Positions 54,242-64,000 of a stretch of 64,000 nt of DNA are shown here, one piece after another (position 1 is the first letter of the stretch; each line of letters begins with the position of its first letter). Location: the NCBI GenBank assembly GCA_025024175.1, contig QCXZ01000137.1, positions 77,438,680 through 77,502,679 of the forward strand, given 5' to 3'. The position numbers and the translations under genes are program-made. Source of the stretch: Rhyzopertha dominica (taxonomy: Eukaryota; Arthropoda; Insecta; Coleoptera; Bostrichidae). The notes beneath the pieces were generated by a model, which ran no database searches, had not been told where the DNA came from, and saw only the letters and a list, made by a program, of their open reading frames with translations.

Positions 54242-56150
54242 CTAAAATTGAGGATTCAAAACATTAAGAAATTGATGATGATTGATTATGTACATTACGT
54301 ATATAGAATAGAATATTCGGAAAAATATAATGATAGTAATAATTATAATAATAATAATAAAAATCATGGCGCAGTTGAAATGATGTCGAGTGGACGGTGC
54401 TCTGTAATAAAAGGGAACAGGCGATCTGCTATTAACTCTGGGGACATTTATGCTTATCTTATTCAGAAGAGTACTACTAACTACTTTGCCGCAAATAAGT
54501 TTCTGCAAGAAAACAATAGATGCCAGTTTTCGTCTACTCTCAAGAGAGATTTCATTAACAACATTTAATAGCGCGCTCTGATCACAATGTCTTGTAGGGT
54601 AAACATCAAACATTTTAAAGTAGAGATACATGGAAAACCTTCTTAGAATATTTTCTAACAGATCAATATATTACTGCTGGTAAGGACTCCAAATTACACT
54701 GCAGTATTCGAGCTTAAGTCTAACTAAGGCATAAAACAATAACTATAGCAAACATGTCATTGAATTCAGAAGTATTTCGCATAATAAACCCCAGAGTCTT
54801 AAGTGCAGCAGCCGCAACATTTTCAATGGGCTGAATAAAAGACAACTTACAGTCAACGATAATACCTAAGTCTCTAATTTCATCACATCTGGAAAGTGCA
54901 TTCCCTGAGATGCTGTAGAAAAAATTAATGCGTACATTTTTTCCGCCGAAGGTCACTATTTAGCACTTGTTAATATTTAATTCAAGTTTGATCGTGAAAC
55001 ACCATCCATTTAAATTGTCAATATCCTGCTGAAGAATAACCTACACGACATAAAAACCTATAGCGTTCAGTATTTTTAAGTCATCGGCATACATATAAAC
55101 ATTACATTTAAGCGATTTCACTACATCGTTGATAAATTACGAATAATTATGGGCCCAGGATCGAACCCTGAACCACTCCACTAGTTGCATGAAAAGTGTT
55201 AGATCTGAAACCACCACGCTTAACAAATTGCCGCCTATCCATCAAAAGAGACTTAACAACAGAGACAAGCCCATCGCAAAAACCAAAATTTCGCTGTTTA
55301 TTCAATAGAAAGCAGTGATTAACACGATCAAAAGCCNTTTTCAAATCAGCAAACACAACGTCGANCTCTAAATGTTCATCAAGAGATTTAGNTACAATAT
55401 GTGTAAACTCGCAAAGATCAGAAGGCGTTGATTTTTCCTTACAAATCCGTGCTGTTCCGGTGCTATATAGGGCTCAATATGTGGATAAATAACTTGAGAC
55501 AAGACCAACTCAAATAACTTAGAAAAATTGGCCATAACAGCAATAGGTCTATAGTTGCTTGTTTCAAAATTAGATTGAAAATGTGACATAAAGGCAACAC
55601 TAAACACGATACAATCAATCAACCACAAAGAAGGCCGGAACATCATCAGGACCGGAAACAAGATAACATTTAATGTTTTTAGCAGCTTTCAAAATGTCAT
55701 TCTCATCTATATTAAACATGTGTAAAGTAAGATGGTTGTCACTGTTAGTAGATTAATGGAATTCGTTGGCATCATCTTCATAGCTACGCACGTACGGGCA
55801 GCACGCATTATCACAAAAATCGCAGACTCTGTTGCCACAGATTCCATCACAAACGTGGTTAACGTTATTACTGAACACACTAGCATAAAAATTACCAAAT
55901 GCATTCACAATATCTTCCGATGTTGAAATAGGAACATTTCTGTATGTCATATTTCCTGGAATACCTCCCGTTCTTTTTTTGGCATTAACATAAGACCAAA
56001 ATTTATGTGGTGACTGCTTTATAGAGTTTTCGGTGCGCCTGATAAAACTGACATATGCTTTCCGAATTTCCCGACGCACATCTCGCCTTAATGATTTTAG
56101 CTTAGATCTAAGTTGTGGGTGTCTCAGCCTCAGGTATTGCAAATGCTATC
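54242..56150 (-). mobile_element. Jockey/CR1-like LINE, 5'-truncated
   Basis: Minus-strand LINE whose (TTA)n tail lies at about 54328-54360. RT coding covers 54370-56142 and is cut before the endonuclease. Related in layout to the 11.9-14.3 kb element but a different family by sequence. Confidence 0.8.
54365..56142 (-). pseudogene. LINE reverse transcriptase remnant
   Basis: In order on the minus strand: a linker with HKFWSYVNAKKR (55753-56142); NYRPIAVMANFSKLFELVLS and EQHGFVRK (55368-55661); LKXAFDRVNHCFLL then SGVVQGSILGP (55147-55356); RDLGIIVDCKLSF (54720-54956); and a C-terminal region with RVNSRSPVPFYY (ending ~54370). The YADD block is eroded: the antisense of CATCGGCATACATATA near 55083 fits it. 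Stops and frame changes make it inactive. Confidence 0.83.
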
Positions 56151-59100
56151 ATCCTAAGTTTTGACTTTTTTTAATTTTGATTCAAATACTGTCAACTTTG
56201 CTATACATACCTATAATAATGTGTTTTTATTTAAGAAACTTTCGCGGTTAGTCTTTTTTACAATATTAAGGATTTCAGTATCTAATTGTTGCCTGTATGT
56301 AGACAAATTGAATGAAAAAAGAGATTACAACCTGAGTCCCCAAGCAGGCTGGTAGGCTAAGTTCAGTAACAACAGAGGTCCTATGTTTTAAATCTTAGTT
56401 AGAGAGTTTTATTGCACGTATCTTTATTACATTCTATGCCGTCAAAACTCCATCTAATGCGTTTCAGCTAGGTTAGTGTTATTTTCAGTTTTGAACCTCT
56501 TTTTTATAGTAGTAACCTGTTACGATGGTCAGACTTGTAGTGGCTGATAAACTTGTATTTAGACCGATTGTAATGTAAATTACAAAGCTTAACAATAGTA
56601 AGCTAATTGCAATGCACTAGATGGCCTGTCGATCAACACAATGTAGAAAAATTGTAATAATTTGCTGTGACCTCTATTTTAACCTAACCTACAGTTAGTT
56701 TTGAATGCTTCATTTTCATTTGATAAACAAGAATAACCTACACGTTTCAGCAATTAAACGAGACAGCACCTACGTTAGCCGTACACAATCTTTTGTTGAT
56801 TTGAACGTGAAGTACAGTATTAGCTTACTGGTAGTGCCATCACCCTCATTTATTTTGCGGAGCTCGTCTAAGGACAGTAATTGAACAGAATCAAACAGAA
56901 TCAATAGTTTTGACACCAGAAAAGTGTTTAAAGCGCAGCTAAAACTATCATACTGAAGAAAGCTTTGCTTTTATATTATATTCTTTTGTAGTATGGACCT
57001 AACATATATATCCTAGGAGAGGTATTCGAGATATAACGTAAGTATAACTTATTTATTTTAACAGCCAGTAATTTGTGCGGTATTTTTATACCACTTATGG
57101 CTAAGGTTTTTCCCTGTGTAAATTTTGAAAGCGTCAGATTCTAAGGTTCGAATAAAATGCAAAATCACTTTCTTTTGCAGCAGGTACACAAAAATTTTAA
57201 ATAGCATTCCTTTAACAACCGCATTTATTAAATTGAAAGTTATGAGCTGTATAAAACGTTTTCAAGTTAAAAACTTCGCGACTTATAATGGATTTTTCAA
57301 TTTCAATTCACTAGACAGTTATGTACATAAAAAATTGCCTTTCAAATGAAGAGCTACATATGACTTTTTATGTTATTTAAAATTGCGTCCTCGCAATTTT
57401 AATTTTAATTTTATCATATACCTCTCATACTGTTATGTACTGCTTGCAAAGTAACCTATGATGATTCTGTTAATTAACTGAATTTACAAACTTAACAAGT
57501 GAGATACATTGAAGTAATTTGTTTGCTATAAAAGCTTTAATCTATAGGTGGAGTAACGCAACACTCCTTTTAATAATGAAATTAAGATTTTTTTCAGTGA
57601 ATGCCTTGTAGGAAAAGAAGCCTTATAACTAAACGAAGCTTCTCAGGCTTTATTGTTTCAGCTCCTTAAAAATTTGTGGAGATTGTCAAGTACTTATGTA
57701 GGCTTATAAAAATTAATTATTCGGTGTAACACTTTAGTAAAGGAACATAAGTATGGCTGATACTGTCGAAATATACAAAAGACCGCTGCTATTAAGTTGG
57801 TATAAATCAAACAAGAATTTTTTCTTTAATTATTTTTAAATTGGTAGCTCCGGCTGCGTCTGCGTCTCCGTCTACGCAAAATTTACATATTTAAAAAGAT
57901 ACATCAACAATTTTCGTTTTGCATTGCCTTTCCCTTAAGTCCAGTGCCACAAATTATTTGTGGGCGTAAAGGAACTTGGGCGACCTTTCCGACAAGCCGT
58001 CACTGGTCGCATCCCACTTTGCAGTTAGACCGAATTGTGCCAATTCCGACAGGGCGAACGGTAAAGACCCTGCTGTCATTCCGGCCGCGCCGAATTGAAG
58101 GGAGATCATTATTCACCAGGCGAAATTGAATATGTTATTATATTACGCCGCCAGAGTGATTCTTCAGGGATCAATATGTCATTTACGCGTAATCAGGCTC
58201 CACAATAAAATCTGATGGATTCATTCTTTTTAAAAAGAGCTTTTCAAGGAGGAACCGATTCTTGGGCAATAAATTCCGTTCCATTACCGGAACAATACCT
58301 TGGAGAAGCGCTGTCTGAAAGATTAATTGGTCAAAAATATATTTTTGTTTTTGTGTATCGGGTAGATGGCTTTCGGTCTGTTTTGGTCTGCGTCGAAAAA
58401 CAAAAAGCGCTCCAGGGTGCGATATATGAGATGTGACGGTTTAAGGGACGTGATAACGTATAAGAAGCATTTGTGAGGGCGGAGATTCATCTATCGATTA
58501 TGGCTAATAAGGCGGCAAACATGTATTTACGTTGCGTGTATACATACACAGATAATTAACTACAGACAAAATCTTTGAGTAGTTATATATTTTATTACAT
58601 TAAAATAACTCCTTTTTGTAAATAACTACTTTTCCAAAAAAAAAGGAAGGTTCTATGTTGAATGAAAAGGACTTTAGTAAAATATATTTCATATTCGTAT
58701 TTATACAGGGTATCCCACCTACGATGGAACGGAGTTAAGCCTAAAGAGGGTGTCCAATTTTTCCTGAAAGCTACTCAACCTGAAACATCGTGTATATTAT
58801 TACATTTTTAGATTCCTTCGTAAATCTAAAAGCGCCTTTTTTAATATGACATAATAGGCTTTACTGTTCGATTAAGCTTAAAACGTAGGGCAACTTTAAT
58901 AAAACTCGAAAAAGAAAGTCCACATAATCATAAAATATACTAATTAAGGCACATCAATCACGGGTAACCCGATCTTTATAAGTAGAATTGTATATCTACT
59001 TTTGCACTGCTGAATGCAAAATTTGAGAATTTAGGGTCCATTTCTAATACTTAACTGTTTTACAGTCATTTGACTATACTTGATACTTAATCGTCTTAAA

Positions 59101-61681
59101 ATAATGCTCCTTTTATATCTTAAGTTTCGGCGGTTTTTTCTCGAATTTTTGTAGATAAAGAAAATATGTCACTAGTTTTAAAGTACCGCTGTATTTGACA
59201 ATATAAAAGGTACTAGCGCGCATCATAATATGTTATTTATAATTGGGGTCCATTGTAACAACTTTGTATAAATAAATAATATAAACTTTAGCACGTGGCT
59301 ATACTATAAAACTGTCATACAGGAACTATTAGAACAAGGCAGACAATTCACCCACATATTTGTAATAAATTGATGGTTAACGCTGTAATGGCAAATTTGA
59401 ACTAGCATAGTGGAAAGCGTATACTTGAACATCAGGTCGAGTATGATCAAATTTAACTCTTATTAATTTTGTTGCTTTTTTTATCCCTATTTCAGTTATA
59501 CGGGAAGACTAATCATGAAGTCTTAATTTAAACGTATATTGGTAGATAAATACTTATATATGTTGTTTGTGTACACTGATTATTTTGTTCCTTTGGTAGT
59601 GTAAAGAAAAGGATGGAAATGGGCATATATCAGAAAACATAACATTATTTAATAAACTACTGATGATTGAATGAACAAGCAAAACCAATTATTTAATAAC
59701 AATTTATTCGCATTTGTTACTAGGAATAGTCTCACCTCCTTTAGTATAAAGAAAAAAAAGGTGAAAATCTGTAAAATGCTCACAGACCTTATAAATGATT
59801 TTTATTTAAATTAGTACTTTTTGCAACATAGTATCATCGCTTACTTATTCACTACCTTGTGGTTTATTGTAATTGTAATTGTCCAGTTGTTCAGATTTAG
59901 GAGAGGTATTACTAATTACGTATTTCGTATAATTAGCTCCATTACTTCACGCACGTGCCGAAAACAGAGCTGCAGCGAATACGCAACATGTTGCTACTTT
60001 AAGCTTTTATAATCTGCATTACAGGATTTAGTTGTCCACAGTTACATCAGATATTTATTCAAGTGAATGATAAATGGCACAAACATTGTGNTAAGCATTT
60101 ATATAAATTCTATGAAATTCACATATGTTACAGGTAAATATCCTTTGGTGGACCTAAAAAATTGCAGAATTAGGCTCAGATTAACTGATATCGTAAACTC
60201 TGATTATTAAGTATTTCTGAATTATTTGGTTTCGTAGAGCAATACTAAATAATACAGCCATGAATGATTATTATTTATAATTACGAACTATAATTATATA
60301 ATTACCCATAATATCTTCCGATATTAACTATTTGCAAAACATAAATTCGTTTTTAGTTTACATTTACTCTCGGGCTGCTTTCGTCCTGAATAATGCACAG
60401 TTTGCACTCGCACTTTACCATCTGCGCTTTAGATCGTGACGCCACCATATTTAATACAAACAGCTAGTTTTACTGTACAAAGACGAGCGCATATTGCATT
60501 CCCAGCGGAAAGGCTTACAATTCGGCATTCCCGCCACTCCAGTAGACACTCCTGTACAGAACTTAAAAGGAACCGCATCACGTACATTTGTGCTCAGACA
60601 TGTTACTAATAAACTNGCGTATGCCTGAGCACTCCTTAAGGTATACGNGCGCGTTTGTCGCCAAGTTTATTAGTCAGAGAAACTTTTACGAATAAAAGTT
60701 TATTTAGCCGCCCGACTTGTCAAACTCGTAAAATGTACATTAGAAGAGGGTAGCGTTCGATACCAGACAGGTATCATAAAGGCTACGCCTCGTGAGGTAG
60801 ATGTGTCAACCTAATTAGTTTTTCAGTAACGCTGTCCCACTGCTTTGGCAATTGGAAAAGTATAATGGCTGTTAAGCGCGATGTGCCTAAACAGCAAAGA
60901 AACCTTTGGAAGTCAGCCTAAATTATGTAGGGCCAAACAACTATAATGAGATGAGTATAAGTTATTTGTATAGATAGATAGATAGAGTTAGTAGTAAAGA
61001 AACTATAAACACTGAAAATGTAGTTTTTTTTGTTTTCGTCGTTCGTTTTCTAGCGGTTACGCCTACATTACAAGGTAACTGCATATGTACTCATGGCCAC
61101 TTGCCAAATATTTAGTGACAAATAATAGCCTTTTTATACTGTAAGAGCCAATGGATTTGCAGTCCAAATCGGTACAAGATATACATATTTTTGTTCGCAC
61201 TTAGATAAGCATATTTTATATTATGTTGCTAATATTATAGACACACAATACATTCAATGTACAAATCTGAAAATGACCGTACATTATCACACATTACCAG
61301 TACTGTTACTTGCATATTAACGTGAAACATGTTTTGGCTAGACGCCTCCATTCCAATTCCTTAACTGTTAGAATATCAAAAGGTTAAGCTCATAAATCTC
61401 CAAACAAACAATCAATAACACCAGTAAACGGAAATTCAAGCTTCCTATTCTATAAAATATGAATGACATCTTTCAAATATGAAAAGATCGATACAACTGG
61501 AACTGAAGAAACAACGGGTTTAACATGTGCTCATGTGCATTAAATACGTTTTTCTACGGTTTAATGTTACTAGATTGAAGAAATCTTTAGGAAGTAAAAT
61601 TTTTTTGACTCCTACAACGGGTCTTAGACAATTCAATGTAAAATAAGTAAACTATCTACTTGCATTTTTTTTGAAGTAAAC
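56151..61681. other. Long non-coding stretch, some GC-richer islands
   Basis: No gene recognised in 5.5 kb. GC-richer, repeat-free islands at about 57840-58440 and 60360-60800. A lone transposon-like end CAGGGTATCCC at ~58707 has no partner. A (GATA)4 microsatellite lies near 60972. Confidence 0.45.
60605..60674. repeat. Inverted repeat with 11-bp arms
   Basis: ACTAATAAACT at 60605-60615 and its inverse AGTTTATTAGT at 60664-60674; inner GCGTAT and ATACG partly pair. The two Ns inside may reflect hard-to-sequence structure. Function unknown. Confidence 0.5.
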
Positions 61682-61683
61682 TA

Positions 61684-62004
61684 CAGGGTTCTTATAAATC
61701 ATGCATTAATTATATTACCGCCTCTCAGGGAAGTGAACACACAATTTTGAATTATTTGATATATTTTAATATACGAAAACGCGTGGGAATATGTATTTTC
61801 AACATACTCTGTACTGTTTTGTGGCATAATTAACTTTAAGGTTGCAGAAAGCTCACATTTCGGAGCTGTGGGGTGACATTGATCTGCAACCTTCAATTAC
61901 TATCGCCGTGCATATTGTAACTTGGCAGCAGTTACTAAAAGGCGGCACAAAAAATTCAGAAATCAAAGCCACCCGCGTTGCAGGAATCATTTATAGAAAC
62001 CCTG
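61684..62004. mobile_element. TA-flanked MITE, 321 bp
   Basis: Left end CAGGGTTCTTATAAATCA, right end in reverse CAGGGTTTCTATAAATGA, each next to a TA (61682-61683, 62005-62006). These features fit a Tc1/mariner-type MITE with ~18-bp inverted repeats. Inside, AAGGTTGCAGA...TCTGCAACCTT (about 61839-61894) forms a second inverted repeat. No coding capacity. Confidence 0.75.
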
Positions 62005-62006
62005 TA

Positions 62007-64000
62007 CTATTGCTCAGCACCATCCAACTTTTTTCTATAGGTATAGTTACATGAATAATGGATAAACGCCTATTACAAATCTTATCCATTTGACAATTTT
62101 GACAGAAGCAGTACTTATCTTGTTCTTTACATTCCTGTTATACTATGAACGATGAAACAGATATAAATGAAGCTTTCGCTGACTTCCCACGTTGACAATA
62201 TACTCTTGTTATACCATCACTCGCTGCGCAAACAAAGCCATCGGCGTAAAGCAGAATACTCTGCCGGCAACTAACTGTGAACACCAACATTAACCATAAT
62301 TTGGGCGCAGAAACCACTAATTTAACGCCGTCCACCCCAAGTTGTTCAACAGTTGCGATGTGCATATCAGGCATAGTGTTACGCCCCTGTGGCGCTTGTC
62401 GGTCAGCACTTGTGCGGAGTACAACGTAACGCAGTCATGGGAGTGACACTTAACCGCAATTCGTATTTAATATTATCCATCACGACCCTCCGGTATGTAG
62501 AGGGCAATTATTGATATCAAATTCCCCCATATACATACTCCCTAGGCGTGTATTACGTATAATAGCGATTTGGTAGAGCTGGTCGCACGGCTACACCTCG
62601 TGGCCCGGTTAATTTCCAAACCGGAGTAATGCCAGGAAATTTCCCGGTTCACAAATATCCGATACAAGGACATTATTAGTGCGCGTGCTGGCGAATGTCC
62701 TTAGACGCAAAGCAAAGTAGCGTTTAAGGACCTAACCTTGTTTGATGGTATAATGTGTTTATATATAGAACCAGTGTTTTTGGGCATGTTAAAGAGAAAT
62801 CCGTATTTTATTTAGAGACCAAATACGCTTTTCTGTTTGTTGGAAACCATAATTTACAACTTTATCATACTTTTATTGTTCCAAAACTATACAGAGCTAA
62901 TGAAGCATGAATAATTTGCCAGTCTGATATAGAATAGCCTTCATTTTCTAATGGTATCGGTGATCTTTTTATATATTTTCTACTGAAGATCACGGATACA
63001 TGTCCAATTTTAACACAAGACTTTCAGCAACGAACTAACTGTAATCTTGACAGCAAAAATAGAAGCTTAATTAGTATGGTTTCCATAAAAACCAGCTATT
63101 GTTATTTATTCTCAGGTGTATGCTTTTTGCAAACAATTTAAGCAGTCGCCAGAAATACTGCATTATTTTTTGTTTGTCTCCGAATTAAAGGTTTAATTCT
63201 TTGGCACGCTTTGTAATGCACATCCTAAGGCTTGGTCTTTCATCGGTTATTTCTGCAGTCCACAATTTGTTTATCAAGTAGAATTTTTCTCACGTACATG
63301 TAGTGGACATAAAGCTACAATCAAAAGCGCATTCGACTGATCGATCTGTAACGTGATGATGCTAATGAGAGCTAATCCCCATTATTTTTTAACTCATGTA
63401 TTTGTCATGTATCTTAAACAGTTCAATTTAGTTTGCTTCAAATCATAGCTGATGAATCAGCGTCGTTCATTGTTCAAACTCAAATTGTGGTTGACGAGAC
63501 GACGAGAGCACTGCTTTTACTCTCAATTCATGATCTATAAAAACAACTTTCAATAATAAATAAACTTATCAGTACACACACAGGACACATAAGCATTACT
63601 AAAATTATCTTCATCAACAAAAGGGAGATTATTCTAAAAAGTCCGCGTAGGAACCTTCAGAAAAGTGCAGTTAATTTTTTGAAGTCTGATCTAGTTCCTG
63701 AATTAACTGGGCGGAATACGGATAAAATTTGATAGAAATGGACAATATTATTTAACACAAAATAGTTATGAAAAGTGGGACTTTTCTCGTTAACAACGCT
63801 TTTCTTGTTAGCAACACTTTTTTCATTCATTTATTATTAGAAGATGTGCAAAGTGACTCAGAAACTGATAAATTGTAGTTCATTCGTCCACTTAATGTTT
63901 CGGATACTGTCGATGTTGACGGTGCAGAGATGATCAAAAATTGGTGCTCAGTTGAATTAGTAAAAACGTTTTGAAATTTTTACTTTATTTTCTATAACGT
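62007..64000. other. Non-coding stretch to window end
   Basis: About 62140-62720 is GC-richer and lacks repeat signals; the rest is AT-rich. The ORF at 62138-62374 has no recognised motif. Confidence 0.4.

Noticed and set aside
58707..59050. Second mariner MITE from the CAGGGTATCCCACC end
   Set aside because: No inverted partner downstream within a few kb.
1..64000. CRISPR array, rRNA or tRNA genes, bacterial operons
   Set aside because: No regularly spaced repeats, no tRNA-like box pairs, and the gene features are eukaryotic (introns, TATA, AATAAA).

Overview
The window looks like AT-rich nuclear DNA of an insect. It holds mariner/Tc1-type transposons, Jockey/CR1-like LINEs with (TTA)n tails, a hAT relic, a gypsy relic and a Maverick/Polinton. 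A beetle is a guess; nothing here fixes the order. I recognised no host protein-coding exon, rRNA, tRNA or CRISPR array. It is best read as intergenic or large-intron DNA with nested mobile elements.

Layout. 0.86-2.17 kb: decayed DD41D-type mariner-like element. 5.7-7.5 kb: probable non-autonomous DNA transposon with CACAG ends and many internal AACAAAT words. 9.7-11.0 and 11.9-14.3 kb: two decayed minus-strand LINEs. 16.5-18.25 kb: insert flanked by a 24-bp direct repeat, carrying an acidic/basic ORF1-like frame. 18.5-18.9 kb: gypsy RT/RNase H scrap. 21.0-22.05 kb: broken copy A of a Tc1/mariner relative with about 81 residues between its last two catalytic positions (DD82E/Sailor-like). 22.96-24.83 kb: second DD41D element with ~345-bp inverted repeats. 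28.3-29.7 kb: hAT relic probably split by a MITE. 54.2-56.15 kb: a third LINE. 61.68-62.00 kb: TA-flanked MITE.

The centrepiece is a Maverick/Polinton at 35514-51768. It has 211-bp terminal inverted repeats (AGTAGGACAT...ATGTCCTACT) and a 6-bp target duplication, AATGCT. It sits inside Sailor-like copy B (35288-35513 and 51775-53155), and copy A at 21 kb supplies the uninterrupted site. Order from the left: spliced RING/proline-rich gene (minus); 2.35-kb repeat-rich non-coding block; 112-aa protein (plus); protein-primed DNA polymerase B (plus, one intron); 100-N gap; integrase (minus); 161-aa, 175-aa and 94-aa proteins (minus); FtsK/HerA-type packaging ATPase (minus); phospholipase-A2/pVI-like protein, adenain-like protease, CCYC protein, penton-like minor capsid protein, 88-aa protein, double-jelly-roll major capsid protein and a DnaQ-like-fold protein (all plus).

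Decay is uneven. Polymerase and integrase carry at least nine apparent frameshifts, while the major capsid, ATPase, PLA2-like and RING genes are uninterrupted. The most unusual item is the left-arm accessory gene: six exons with consistent GT-AG introns joining a SIAH-type RING to a proline-rich tail containing a 47-residue tandem repeat.
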